Source: Nostoc sp. CHAB 5834
GTDB taxonomy: Bacteria > Cyanobacteriota > Cyanobacteriia > Cyanobacteriales > Nostocaceae
Reading direction: 5' to 3'
NCBI GenBank assembly: GCA_020829485.1
Contig: JAIVFU010000067.1
Coordinates: 1-36,381 of the forward strand
DNA: 36,381 bases
Below are positions 17,010 through 25,811 of the stretch, in pieces. How positions within the stretch are numbered: position 1 is the stretch's first letter; each line of letters begins with the position of its first letter. A program made the translations under genes and the position numbers. Under the pieces are notes generated by a model. That model did no database searches. It was not told the DNA's origin and was given only the letters and a program-made list of their open reading frames with translations.

Positions 17010-17786
17010 TTAGCGATTTGCTATCAATTTTTGAGTGATTTTTTGCTTAAATAGACGATAAAAAAACAATGGATTACCTATAATATAACGATCCCATAGA
17101 CGAGTTGGTTCAATAATTAAGCGTGTTAACCACTCGAAGCCATTATCCGTCAGCCAACCGGGGCCACGGGCTGTAGAGTTAGTATAAAAATCTAGACAAG
17201 CGCCTAAAGGTAAAAATACACGAGTTTCAATTTTATTGAAGTTATCTAAAATCCACCGTTCCTGTAATGGCATACCAAAACCAACATATAAAATATCTGG
17301 TCGAAAATTATTGATTTTTTCTATTATTAAATCATTCTCTTTTCCTGATTTATTAAAGTAACCATGATGACCCTGTATCCGAAGATTAGGTGCAATTGAT
17401 ACTAACTTTGTAATTGCTTCATCCACTACGCCGGGTTTTCCAGCTAATAAAAATAAAGAAACATTTTCTTTTTCACATTTCAATGCTAAATCTTCTATAT
17501 AATCTGGTGCTGTCATGCGATGTGCAGAATCCAGCGAATAACCGCTTAAGTTAGCTGCTAACAATACACCAAATCCGTCACAAAATACTAAATCTGCATT
17601 ATTTAAAAAATCTCGATACCAAGACTTTTCATAAGCAAAATTCATAGCTCTAATATTCACATTTTCTACAACTGTCTTTTTGGGACTTTTTACTGCTTCT
17701 ACTAAATAATCGATTAATTCTTGTACTTTAACTTTATGGAATCTTGTATCAAACAACTTGATTTCAGGGAAAGTTTTCGTATCCAT
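17010..17786 (-). CDS. WecB/TagA/CpsF family glycosyltransferase (GT26)
   Basis: Transfers a sugar (ManNAc-like in the founding members) to a lipid-linked acceptor in exopolysaccharide or wall polymer synthesis. From ATG 17786 it has 258 residues; AAGGAAAT just upstream supports this over a TTG start 14 codons earlier. Family motifs: NVNIRAMNFAYE, ADLVFCDGFGVLLAAN (catalytic Asp in D-G-x-G-V), RMTAPDYI, FLLAGKPGVVDEA, and VGFGMPLQERWILDN with the P-x-Q-E signature. The C-terminal RAPxWxxxxGLEWLxRL segment is represented by RGPGWLTDNGFEWLTRLIIEPTRL (in two pieces near 212-235). It follows the GT4 gene after 66 bases, probably one transcript. Confidence 0.93.
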   Translation of the reverse strand: MDTKTFPEIKLFDTRFHKVKVQELIDYLVEAVKSPKKTVVENVNIRAMNFAYEKSWYRDFLNNADLVFCDGFGVLLAANLSGYSLDSAHRMTAPDYIEDLALKCEKENVSLFLLAGKPGVVDEAITKLVSIAPNLRIQGHHGYFNKSGKENDLIIEKINNFRPDILYVGFGMPLQERWILDNFNKIETRVFLPLGACLDFYTNSTARGPGWLTDNGFEWLTRLIIEPTRLWDRYIIGNPLFFYRLFKQKITQKLIANR

Positions 17787-17852
17787 TGTTATTTCCTTTT
17801 TGTTTACTTTAGACAAACTTATGGGCAATCAATTATCTTCAGAATATGGCTC

Positions 17853-18929
17853 TCAACCTACAACCGATGCATAAATGTATTTTAAGGATGCAAGATAGTT
17901 GTTGATATCCAAGTGTTTAACACTTATCCGTGCATTATTTCCTAGAGATATTCTCAAATTTTTATCTGCAACTAAAGATTGTATTGCCTCTGACAACTGT
18001 TGAATATCACCCGGATTAAGTAATAAACCATTTTGGTTTTGAGTAACTACTTCGGGTATTCCTCCTACCTTAGTAGTTATGACAGCTAAACCCCAACTCA
18101 TTGCTTCTAGTAGTGCCATCGGCAAACCTTCGTTGTAAGAAGGTAAAACAAATACATCAGCTTTAGCTAAAAGATCGTCGCGTTTTTCTTTGTCTACCCA
18201 GTCAAGGATAGTGATGTGGTCAACAAGATTTAGAGTCTGAATCAAACTACGAGCTTTTTCTACATCTCCATCCCCTGCCATAGTCAACTTTGCTTTACTT
18301 TTCTCTTGGGCAGGTAAAGAAGCGAATGCGTTAATTAAATCAAATGCACCTTTACGCTGACCAATGCGCCCTAGAAATAAGAAAAATACCTGGTTGGAAT
18401 CTACATGCTGGGGAATTTCGGCGGGAATTCTTACCGCGTTAGGCAGAACAATAACTTGCTCTGGCTTCAAACCAAGATTTTCGATATAAAATTTTTTCCA
18501 GCTATCTGATAAAACAATAAAACGGGTACATTTACTAAAAGACCAACTGAGCCATTTCTGAAGCAATTGAGGAAGCTCAGAGTAAAACAAATGAAAGTCA
18601 GCACTATGAGCATGAATAATTAGCGGTTTTTTAAATAGCCAACAAACAAGACTAGTGATTGAGTGACGAAAAGCGCTACCTCTCTCTGAAACATGAACGT
18701 GAATTAGGTCGGCTTTATTATTTAATAAGTTCCAAAATAACTCCCCTATTGCCTGCACAAACACTAATACTTTCTGGGGAGCAGAGCCATTGGGTAAAGT
18801 AGTAATATGTGTAAATTTAATATCAGAACTAGCTTCTGTGGCTTCTTCAAGGATGAGTTTTTGCACGGAAACTATTCCACCTTGCCGCTCCAAGCTTTCG
18901 CCTAACATAGTAATCTTTATAGGACTCAT
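17853..18929 (-). CDS. Glycosyltransferase family 4 (GT-B fold)
   Basis: A 358-residue retaining glycosyltransferase. The N-terminal domain begins ITMLGESLERQGGIVSVQ, the GG loop found in GT4. The C-terminal nucleotide-sugar domain has FLFLGRIGQRKGAFDLINAF (about 182-201), TMAGDGD, and the EX7E signature PSYNEGLPMALLEAMSWGLAVITTKVGGIPEV (in pieces near 254-286; Glu260 and Glu268 by rough count). Donor and acceptor are unknown. It is the upstream member of a two-gene unit with the WecB-type enzyme, suggesting one step each in assembly of an extracellular polysaccharide. Local base composition is AT-richer than the neighbours. Confidence 0.93.
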   Translation of the reverse strand: MSPIKITMLGESLERQGGIVSVQKLILEEATEASSDIKFTHITTLPNGSAPQKVLVFVQAIGELFWNLLNNKADLIHVHVSERGSAFRHSITSLVCWLFKKPLIIHAHSADFHLFYSELPQLLQKWLSWSFSKCTRFIVLSDSWKKFYIENLGLKPEQVIVLPNAVRIPAEIPQHVDSNQVFFLFLGRIGQRKGAFDLINAFASLPAQEKSKAKLTMAGDGDVEKARSLIQTLNLVDHITILDWVDKEKRDDLLAKADVFVLPSYNEGLPMALLEAMSWGLAVITTKVGGIPEVVTQNQNGLLLNPGDIQQLSEAIQSLVADKNLRISLGNNARISVKHLDINNYLASLKYIYASVVG

Positions 18930-19153
18930 AACAAAAGAGCTTATTTAGGATAGATAAATTCATTAAATATTTATGTGCGGCACACCATACTTAAACTATG
19001 ATTAAGTTATATATTTGTCAATGATAGTCATTAAGAGTTTTAGTGTAATAAATATTACCATGTCGCAAAGACCGGGTTAAACGTTGTTTACCCGTGGCGT
19101 GTACTTTATTCTTAAAACTGATTGAATCATCTGTTGACAGGGCGGAAAAACTA

Positions 19154-20653
19154 ATGAACTTATTTGAGCTTTTAGCGGGGGAAGACAGTCATCTAGCCCT
19201 AGTTACGCCTGAGGGGCGATCGCTAACCTATAAACAATTGCGCGAGAATATTATTGGACTGGTATCGCAACTCAACAGCTTTGGATTGAAACGGGGTGAA
19301 CGCATTGCCATTGCCATGAATAACGGTTCACCAATGGCTATCACCTTTTTGGCTGCCGCCCTGTGTGGCACTGCTGCACCCTTAAATCCTAAATACAAAC
19401 AAGAAGAATTTGCCTTTTACTACGAAGATATCCAAGCAAAAGCACTCATTACGTTATCTGAGTCGCCAGAAGCAGCCATTGCCGCCGTCACACCCGACAT
19501 GATGCTGATTAATGCCAAGGTAAATACTGACGGTACACTGAGCTTTGAATTAGTCAAAGAGAAACTTCCCCCTTGCTCGCAGCTAAGAGCTCCCTTGCCT
19601 CAGTCTGATGATCTGGCGATGATTCTCCACACTAGCGGCACTACCAGCCGTCCCAAGCGCGTGCCGATTCGTCATCGCAACTTAATCGCCTCAGCCAACA
19701 ACATCATTGGTGCTTACTCACTCACAGCATCTGACACTACACTTTGCCTAATGCCCCTGTTCCACATTCACGGATTAGTCGGCTGTTTGCTGTCAACTCT
19801 AGCATCGGGCGGCACATTAATTTGTCCCAATGGTTTTAATGCCCTGGAGTTTTGGAAACTGGTAGATACCTACAAACCTACCTGGTACTCCGCAGCGCCT
19901 ACCATGCATCAGACAATTTTGGCACGCGCTAGCCGCAACACAGAAATTGTCAAAGCTAATCGCTTTCGTTTCATTCGCTCTAGTAGCGCTCCCTTGCCCC
20001 CGATTATTATTGAACAACTAGAGGCAACTCTGAATGCTCCAGTAGTGGAATCTTACAGCATGACTGAAGCATCTCACTTAATGACTACCAACCCCCTACC
20101 GCCAAAAGTGCGGAAACCGGGTACTGTAGGTTATGGCTTCGGTGTGGAAGTCGGCATTATGGACTCCGAAGGCAACTTATTATCTCAAGGAAGCTTGGGC
20201 GAGGTGGTGGTAAAAGCACCCAATGTTATGGATGGCTACGAAAACAACCCGGAAGCTAACGCCACAGCTTTTGTAAACGGTTGGTTCCGCACAGGGGATC
20301 AGGGGACAGTAGATGCAGACGGCTACCTCCGCTTGACTGGACGGATTAAAGAATTGATTAACCGGGGTGGGGAAAAAATTTCTCCTTTAGAAGTGGATGA
20401 TGTTTTGCTGCGCCATCCCGCCGTCGCCGAAGCTTTAGCTTTTGCCGTCCCCCACAAATCTTTAGGAGAAGATATCCATGCTGCTGTTGTTCTCAAAGAA
20501 GAAGTGAGCGAAAAAGAACTTTTAGCTTACTGTTCAACCATGCTGGCAGACTTCAAAGTTCCTAAGCAAATTCACATTTTGGATCAACTACCTCGTGGTG
20601 CTACCGGAAAACTGCAACGGTTGGCTATGGCGAAATTGCTTAACATAGGCTGA
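19154..20653 (+). CDS. Acyl-CoA synthetase / AMP-dependent acid-CoA ligase (AAE3/Pcs60-like)
   Basis: Activates a carboxylic acid through an acyl-adenylate. From ATG 19154 the protein has 499 residues; a GTG 20 codons upstream adds a stretch without family similarity. Motifs: P-loop ILHTSGTTSRPKR (about 147-159), MPLFHIHGLVG (about 200-210), YSMTEASH (291-298), TGDQG (about 380), the hinge GRIKELINRGGEKIS (397-411), and catalytic Lys486 in RGATGKLQR. The spread of residues resembles the peroxisomal-type oxalyl-CoA synthetases AAE3/Pcs60, but cyanobacterial substrates are not established. Divergent from the glycosyltransferase pair; followed closely by a coiled-coil gene. Confidence 0.9.
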   Translation: MNLFELLAGEDSHLALVTPEGRSLTYKQLRENIIGLVSQLNSFGLKRGERIAIAMNNGSPMAITFLAAALCGTAAPLNPKYKQEEFAFYYEDIQAKALITLSESPEAAIAAVTPDMMLINAKVNTDGTLSFELVKEKLPPCSQLRAPLPQSDDLAMILHTSGTTSRPKRVPIRHRNLIASANNIIGAYSLTASDTTLCLMPLFHIHGLVGCLLSTLASGGTLICPNGFNALEFWKLVDTYKPTWYSAAPTMHQTILARASRNTEIVKANRFRFIRSSSAPLPPIIIEQLEATLNAPVVESYSMTEASHLMTTNPLPPKVRKPGTVGYGFGVEVGIMDSEGNLLSQGSLGEVVVKAPNVMDGYENNPEANATAFVNGWFRTGDQGTVDADGYLRLTGRIKELINRGGEKISPLEVDDVLLRHPAVAEALAFAVPHKSLGEDIHAAVVLKEEVSEKELLAYCSTMLADFKVPKQIHILDQLPRGATGKLQRLAMAKLLNIG

Positions 20654-20693
20654 ATAAGCGATAGACTAAGGAAAATTCCTTGAGGAAGCTTTG

Positions 20694-21083
20694 ATGGCAC
20701 GAGCAAACGGGGTTAAAACAGAAATGTCTGCACAGGAATTGCCTACAATATCAGATGAAGATACAGTGACAATTGAAGATTTACCGGAAGCAGTGGGGGA
20801 TGTCCAGGATATTGACGACATCTTGAACTCACTCAAAACCTTACTGAGTAGCTTAGAAAAACTCCAAAAAGTCCGGCAGGAAGTGGGCGACATCAAACCG
20901 TTAATTGGGCGGATGCTGGATGGTGAACTGGTTGCTGGTGAAGAACTTGAGCAACTCAAGGCAGGTGTGAGCAGTCTTTCTCGCCTTGTTAGGGCTTATA
21001 ATGACCATCAAATAGCGTTGGCTAAAGCACAATCTGCTAGAAACTTGCTAGATCAAGTCCTGAAAGAGCGGAAAGCTAATTGA
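20694..21083 (+). CDS. Hypothetical acidic coiled-coil protein
   Basis: A 129-residue cytoplasmic protein I do not recognise. After an acidic, Thr/Ser-rich N-terminal part (about 10-45), residues 45-128 are predicted mainly helical with heptad-like Leu spacing (LNSLKTLLSSLEKLQKV, LEQLKAGVSSLSRLV, ALAKAQSARNLLDQVL). No Cys, no membrane segment. The start at ATG 20694 follows TTGAGGA 8 bases upstream; the TTG at 20691 is not needed. It begins 40 bases after the acyl-CoA synthetase stop and could be co-transcribed with it. Confidence 0.75.
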   Translation: MARANGVKTEMSAQELPTISDEDTVTIEDLPEAVGDVQDIDDILNSLKTLLSSLEKLQKVRQEVGDIKPLIGRMLDGELVAGEELEQLKAGVSSLSRLVRAYNDHQIALAKAQSARNLLDQVLKERKAN

Positions 21084-21184
21084 AATAAGAAGCAAGCGAT
21101 GTCTACGACGGGCTACGCCTACGCATTTTTTAAAGAGGCGATCGCTGTAAATTAAAGGTGTAACTCAAACTCGCGGCTATCCCC

Positions 21185-21412
21185 ATGCAGTCTTTACAAG
21201 ACTACACCGATGTTATCCGTCCCGATAGCAATGGTACATTTGTTGCCTATGTACCAGCGATTTCCGGTTGTCATGCTTGGGGACAAACGCCAGATGAGGC
21301 CCGTGCTGAACTTGTTTTTGTTTTTGAAATAATTCAGGAAGAATACGAAGAACAAGGACTTTCTCTACCCGAAGACGTTGAACTGGTAATTGCAAATGCT
21401 AGCTTTAGCTAG
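21185..21412 (+). CDS. hicB: HicB-family antitoxin
   Basis: A 75-residue protein with the short HicB partial RNase-H-like fold: DYTDVIRPDSNGTFVAYVPAISGCHAWGQTPDEARA in the first half, then a helix and LPEDVELVI at the end. It would bind and block HicA, an mRNA-cleaving toxin. The order hicB then hicA with overlapping ends is common in cyanobacteria. The frame is intact although the toxin behind it is broken. It has no additional DNA-binding domain. The start at ATG 21185 has no strong RBS. Confidence 0.88.
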   Translation: MQSLQDYTDVIRPDSNGTFVAYVPAISGCHAWGQTPDEARAELVFVFEIIQEEYEEQGLSLPEDVELVIANASFS

Positions 21413-21581
21413 TGAATTAGAACGGGTGGCGCGGAAACTCGGTTTTGAAAAAGTGCGACAAGAAAGGCTCTCATGCTCGTTGGCAACATCGAGATGGACG
21501 AGCAATCACAATTCCTGTGCATTTTATGAAATTCTAAAGCAGTTGGGTATTACAGAGGAATATTTTAACCAACTGCGATAA
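21396..21581 (+). pseudogene. hicA: HicA toxin, disrupted by frameshift and internal deletion
   Basis: Translation from ATG 21396 (overlapping hicB by 17 bases) gives LASELERVARKLGFEKVRQ, a normal HicA N-terminus. After Gln the HicA frame jumps by one base: the next frame reads KGSHARWQHRDGRAITIPVHF, with the catalytic His of the GSH motif. It then ends at a TAA. The C-terminal part FYEILKQLGITEEYFNQLR is back in the first frame. In intact relatives about ten residues (a G-x-E-I-like strand) separate VH from FYEIL, so a small deletion restored the frame. The uninterrupted frame as it stands replaces the catalytic centre with unrelated residues, so the toxin should be dead. Confidence 0.85.
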
Positions 21582-21663
21582 ATACTGTGTATTAGTATTG
21601 CAAAGCCGTATTTTACCTATTTATTGTCAAGCGATCGCTTCATAAATAATAATAACTATCCAC

Positions 21664-22956
21664 ATGAATCAACAATTAGAATTGCCATTTCAAGAATTTT
21701 CTTCTTGCACTTCCAAATCCTTTGACAGTTCATCTACATTCATTAATAACATGAAATTGCCAGTTCATCGCTGGTTTAGATTTAGTGCAGGTTTCTCTGC
21801 ACAATGGGTAGAAACTATAATTACCCAAGCTAAAGAACGAGGAGAAACTACTGTCTTAGATCCATTCTCTGGTTCTGGTACAACCTTACTTGCATCTGAA
21901 AAGCTTGGAGTTGAATGTTTAGGAATTGAAGCTCATCCCTTTGTTGTGCGTATAGCAAGAGCTAAACTTTTATATCAAACTGACGTTGATGCTTATCTTG
22001 AATATATAGAACAAGTTATAAAATGTGCCGAAAATATTCAACCCTGTATAGATACATACCCAAAATTGATTCATGAATGCTTTAGTGTATCTTCACTTGA
22101 GTCTCTAGATAGATTGCGCCAATCTTGGGAAAAACTTGCTGATGATTCATCTGAATCTCAGTTAGCTTGGTTAACGCTTGTATCAATTCTTCGTCATGTT
22201 TCTCATGCTGGAACTGCACCTTGGCAGTACATTTTACCAAATAAAAAGAAACAATATTCTTTAGATGCAATATCTGCTTTTGGGCTAATGGCAGAGAGTA
22301 TAGCTACAGATATGAGAATTGCCGGAAAAATGGCGGCTTCTGTTGCTACACTTATTCAATCTGATGCTCGGACTTGTCAGGGTGTACCTGATAATTTTGC
22401 CAACTTGGTAATCACCTCACCACCGTATGCTAACAACTATGACTATGCAGATGCTACACGTCTAGAAATGTGTTTTATGAAAGAAATTTCCGGTTGGGGT
22501 GATTTACAAAGTGCGGTGAGGCAATACTTAATTCGTTCATGTTCGCAGCACGTAACCAATAAAAATGTAAACATCGACGAAGTTCTAGCATCTCATGAAT
22601 TATATCCAATCAAAGCTAGTATTATTGAAACCTGTCATAAATTGTCCCAAGAACGACATTTACATGGAGGTAAAAAGAATTATCACTTGATGATTGCCTG
22701 CTATTTTTTGGATATGGCTAGAGTTTGGATAGCACTTCGTAGAGTATGCCAAAGTCCTGCAACAGTTTGCTTTATGATTGGTGATTCTGCTCCCTATGGT
22801 GTTTATATTCCGGTGATTGAATGGATGGGTTTATTAGCACAAGCAGCAGGGTTTAAATCTTTTAATTTTGAAAAAGTTCGTGACCGAAATGTGAAGTGGA
22901 AAAATCGCAAGCATAGAGTTCCTCTTTGCGAAGGTTGTTTGTGGGTTTACGGGTAG
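21664..22956 (+). CDS. DNA methyltransferase (DPFSGSGTT / TSPPY type, N4-cytosine or N6-adenine)
   Basis: A 430-residue amino-methyltransferase. The S-adenosylmethionine motif is LDPFSGSGTT (65-74), before the catalytic motif ITSPPYANNYDYAD (250-263, TSPPY at 251-255); this order is the beta-type arrangement. SPPY suggests N4-cytosine methylation, though N6-adenine is not excluded. Between them is a long helical target-recognition region (about 100-240). The C-terminus has FMIGDSAPYGVYIPVIEWMG and a basic tail (KVRDRNVKWKNRKHR). Only 36 bases separate it from the putative nuclease gene. No HIP1 site occurs in the 2.2 kb covering both genes, unlike the chromosome around it, which suggests horizontal acquisition. 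Confidence 0.92.
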   Translation: MNQQLELPFQEFSSCTSKSFDSSSTFINNMKLPVHRWFRFSAGFSAQWVETIITQAKERGETTVLDPFSGSGTTLLASEKLGVECLGIEAHPFVVRIARAKLLYQTDVDAYLEYIEQVIKCAENIQPCIDTYPKLIHECFSVSSLESLDRLRQSWEKLADDSSESQLAWLTLVSILRHVSHAGTAPWQYILPNKKKQYSLDAISAFGLMAESIATDMRIAGKMAASVATLIQSDARTCQGVPDNFANLVITSPPYANNYDYADATRLEMCFMKEISGWGDLQSAVRQYLIRSCSQHVTNKNVNIDEVLASHELYPIKASIIETCHKLSQERHLHGGKKNYHLMIACYFLDMARVWIALRRVCQSPATVCFMIGDSAPYGVYIPVIEWMGLLAQAAGFKSFNFEKVRDRNVKWKNRKHRVPLCEGCLWVYG

Positions 22957-22992
22957 GGTAATCACAACACAAATTATTTTTGCACGAATGTA

Positions 22993-23856
22993 ATGGCAGA
23001 GTCATTTTCACATAAATGGGGTCAGATTTTAGGGCATTTCATCCAGGAATTTATTCGTGAGACACTTCAACAAGTGGCTGATGAACATGGTTTTTACTTA
23101 GATTTTCAGAGAAAGCGCAAGGCACGAATCACTAAAAAGGTATCATGGCAGGATCGCTACGGTAATTATCATGACCTTGACTATGTACTGGAACGAGGAG
23201 GTACAGAAGATATTCTTGGTCTTCCAGTAGCATTTATTGAAACTGCGTGGCGGCGTTACACCAAGCACTCTAGAAACAAGGTTCAAGAAATCGAAGGAGC
23301 GCTTATTCCTTTGGCAGACACCTATAGTCACCTTAACCCATTTTTAGGAGCTATTCTAGCAGGTGTGTTTACTCAAGGAGCGCTTGATCAATTAGAATCT
23401 AAGGGCTTTAAAATTCTTTATCTTAAGTATGAAAACATCGTTAAATCATTTACACCTGTTGGTATAAATGCATCTTTCAATGAAAGTACACTAGAAGCAG
23501 ACTTTCAAAATAAGATTGAGCAATGGAAAAAATTATCAGAGCAGGATATTACTAATATCAAGAAGCAAATGCTAAGTCTTGAAAAATTCCAGATAGATAA
23601 ATTTATCAATACCTTAGAGCAGTCATTTGCTAGACTAGTCCAACAGGTAAATGTCATTGTCCTACATGGGCTATCTCAACAAAGTGCCACTGTCGAAAAT
23701 GCTATTGAATATATTCATAATTATCCAAAAAATCAACCTACATTTGCCCCACCATTAAAATATGAAATTGATATTCGTTATAATAATGGTGATTTAATTC
23801 ACGCCATATTTAACAATAAAATTGAAGCGCTCAAATTTTTCAGAACATTTATTTAA
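22993..23856 (+). CDS. Putative restriction endonuclease (partner of the adjacent methyltransferase)
   Basis: A 287-residue protein I cannot match to a named enzyme. Residues 55-95 hold a plausible nuclease core: HDLDYVLERGG (Asp61, Asp63), then strand PVAFIETAWRRYTKHSRNK with Glu83. In the classical PD-(D/E)XK pattern a Lys would be at position 85; here it is Ala, and Arg87, Arg88 or Lys91 might substitute. The rest is helical with a coiled-coil-like middle (about 150-225) and a small C-terminal domain. Start ATG 22993 lacks a strong RBS. Position 36 bases after a DNA methyltransferase, matching AT-rich composition and lack of HIP1 sites make a type II restriction enzyme the best reading. 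Confidence 0.7.
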   Translation: MAESFSHKWGQILGHFIQEFIRETLQQVADEHGFYLDFQRKRKARITKKVSWQDRYGNYHDLDYVLERGGTEDILGLPVAFIETAWRRYTKHSRNKVQEIEGALIPLADTYSHLNPFLGAILAGVFTQGALDQLESKGFKILYLKYENIVKSFTPVGINASFNESTLEADFQNKIEQWKKLSEQDITNIKKQMLSLEKFQIDKFINTLEQSFARLVQQVNVIVLHGLSQQSATVENAIEYIHNYPKNQPTFAPPLKYEIDIRYNNGDLIHAIFNNKIEALKFFRTFI

Positions 23857-23886
23857 AGTGCTAATTATATAATTTGTAATTAAGTA

Positions 23887-25605
23887 ATGATGAACGTTGC
23901 ACCCGCCATTGTAATACTAGGTCAAAATAGCGTCACTGTAGCACGCAAAATAATCACAGTCCTACCAGGGGCGACACTATACGGTCTAGCCGATCGCACA
24001 TCTGGAGTTGATGTCAGCTTTACTAACTTTGGCGAGACGTTGCGCGAGTTATTTGCCCAAGGAACGCCGCTAATTGGCATTTGTGCCGCCGGCATTTTAA
24101 TTAGGACGCTAGCTCCCATCCTCTCAGATAAACAACAGGAACCACCAGTGTTAGCTGTGGCTGAAGATGGTAGTGCTGTTGTCCCCCTCTTGGGCGGACT
24201 TGGTGGGGTAAACGATTTGGCCCGTCGCATTGCCGAAGCCCTTGATGTCAAACCTGCAATTACGACCACAGGCGATTTACGTTTGGGCACAACGCTGTTA
24301 TCTCCTCCCCCCGGATACCATTTAGCAAACCCAGAGGATGCGAAGAAATTTATCTCAGATTTGCTAGCCGGGGCGCAAGTCAAACTAAAAGGCACAGCGC
24401 CTTGGTTAAGCGATCGCAAACTGCCCATAGATCCAAAGGGAGATTTGACCATTCAAGTTACAGAACGTTTGGTGACTCCTACAGCCAACTGCCTTGTCTA
24501 CCACCCAGCAACGATCGCGATCGCAATTAGTGCCCCCATTGATGATGCAGTAGCTTTAGTACAGCAGCTACTAGCTGATGCCAAACTAGAAAAAGCATCA
24601 GTCGCTGGGATATTTGCACCCATTACCGCCGCCGCCGATGCCGCAATCCACGCCGTAGCTAGCGCCTTGGGAGTGCCTGCCCGGTTTTTTACCCCAAATC
24701 AGCTAGAAAGTCTGTTATCACAAGGTTATAGCCCCGCCCAAGCAATAGCGATCGCAGCCACAGGCACATCTCCCTTATCTTCCTCATCTCCCCACATAGC
24801 GATCGCCATTGCCCCCCAACCAATTGACCCCAACATCATCGGTCAACCACGCGGACGGTTAGCGATTATTGGCACAGGCCCTGGTGGCTCGCAGTGGATG
24901 TCTCCCGAAGTCAAAGAGATACTCAAGTCGGCAACTGACCTAGTGGGTTATAAAACTTATTTAGATTTAGTTGGTTCTCTGGCTGATGGCAAGCAACGGC
25001 ATGAGTCTGACAACCGCGAAGAAGAAGCACGGGCAAAAATAGCCCTTGATTTGGCCGCAACTGGGCGATATGTAGCTGTAGTTTCATCTGGTGATCCCGG
25101 TATCTATGCAATGGCAACAGCAGTTTTTGAAGTATGCGATCGCTATGCCAAACCCGAATGGGACACTATCGACATTCATGTAGCCCCAGGTATCTCTGCC
25201 ATGCAGGCAGCAGCAGCAGCCATTGGTGCGCCCCTTGGACATGACTTTTGTGCTATTTCCCTGTCTAACATCTTGAAACCTTGGTCTGCGATCGCACAAA
25301 GAATTGCTGCTGCTGCTGAGGCTGATTTTGTAATTGCTTTCTACAATCCTGTTTCCAAAGAGCGTACCTGGCAACTGGCAGAAGCGAGAAATATTTTGCT
25401 GCGACATAGAACACCAGATACACCAGTAGTGTTGGCGCGGAATCTCGGCAGACCAGGGCAAACGGTGAAAGCGATCGCACTTGACCAGTTAGAACCAGCA
25501 AGCGCTGATATGCGGACAATTATTCTCGTTGGTTCCACAAAAACCCGAACCATCAAGCGCAGCGATGGTAATATCTGGGTTTATACGCCGCGTCGCTATA
25601 CCTAA
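23887..25605 (+). CDS. cobJ: CbiG-CobJ fusion: cobalt-precorrin-5A hydrolase / precorrin-3B C17-methyltransferase
   Basis: Two successive steps of corrin-ring synthesis in one 572-residue protein. The N-terminal part (about 1-310) is CbiG: ICAAGILIRTLAPIL (about 64-78), EDGSAVVPLLGGLGGVNDLARRIA (about 93-116), and a C-terminal CbiG subdomain with VAGIFAPITAAADAAI. A short Ser/Pro linker (about 295-322) leads to CobJ/CbiH, beginning RLAIIGTGPGGSQWMSPEV (324-342), the SAM-methyltransferase loop. It continues with SGDPGIYAM, VAPGISAMQAAAA, and AFYNPVSKERTWQL. The fusion is common in cyanobacteria. Seven perfect HIP1 octamers lie within the gene. No cobalamin riboswitch is seen in the 30-base gap upstream. 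Confidence 0.95.
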   Translation: MMNVAPAIVILGQNSVTVARKIITVLPGATLYGLADRTSGVDVSFTNFGETLRELFAQGTPLIGICAAGILIRTLAPILSDKQQEPPVLAVAEDGSAVVPLLGGLGGVNDLARRIAEALDVKPAITTTGDLRLGTTLLSPPPGYHLANPEDAKKFISDLLAGAQVKLKGTAPWLSDRKLPIDPKGDLTIQVTERLVTPTANCLVYHPATIAIAISAPIDDAVALVQQLLADAKLEKASVAGIFAPITAAADAAIHAVASALGVPARFFTPNQLESLLSQGYSPAQAIAIAATGTSPLSSSSPHIAIAIAPQPIDPNIIGQPRGRLAIIGTGPGGSQWMSPEVKEILKSATDLVGYKTYLDLVGSLADGKQRHESDNREEEARAKIALDLAATGRYVAVVSSGDPGIYAMATAVFEVCDRYAKPEWDTIDIHVAPGISAMQAAAAAIGAPLGHDFCAISLSNILKPWSAIAQRIAAAAEADFVIAFYNPVSKERTWQLAEARNILLRHRTPDTPVVLARNLGRPGQTVKAIALDQLEPASADMRTIILVGSTKTRTIKRSDGNIWVYTPRRYT

Positions 25606-25677
25606 TATTAGGCACGATGGGTGCTGTCAGCCAAGAGAGCAAGGGAAGCAAGATAGGCACTTTTTTAAGAGGTTATT

Positions 25678-25706
25678 TATAGCGGTTCTCGAATGGAAGC
25701 AATACA
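25678..25706 (+). mobile_element. Fragment of the TATAGCGGTTCTC palindromic element
   Basis: TATAGCGGTTCTCGAATGG continuing into AAGCAATACAC matches, base for base, the inverted right end of the complete element at 25812-26125. The remainder is missing; a CCTCTCTCCT / AGGAGAGAGG hairpin follows at 25713-25735. Confidence 0.7.
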
Positions 25707-25712
25707 CTTTGA

Positions 25713-25735
25713 CCTCTCTCCTAAAAGGAGAGAGG
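25713..25735 (+). terminator. 10-bp hairpin downstream of cobJ
   Basis: CCTCTCTCCT and AGGAGAGAGG are perfect arms around an AAA loop, followed by CTTTG. It could end the cobJ transcript, about 110 bases after the stop. It may equally be only a dispersed repeat, as the same type occurs elsewhere in Nostoc. Confidence 0.4.
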
Positions 25736-25811
25736 CTTTGAATCTTACTCCCCAACGCTAGTAGGGAAGGGGCTGGGAGTTAGGTCTGTATTCCACTCAA
25801 TCGAAAAGTGG

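Noticed and set aside
20666..20959. Minus-strand frame opposite the coiled-coil gene
   Set aside because: Its Ser-rich product is a typical antisense shadow; the plus-strand frame has an RBS and natural composition.
23857..23886. Cobalamin riboswitch before cobJ
   Set aside because: Only 30 bases separate the genes and no B12-box-like sequence was seen there or in the preceding coding region.
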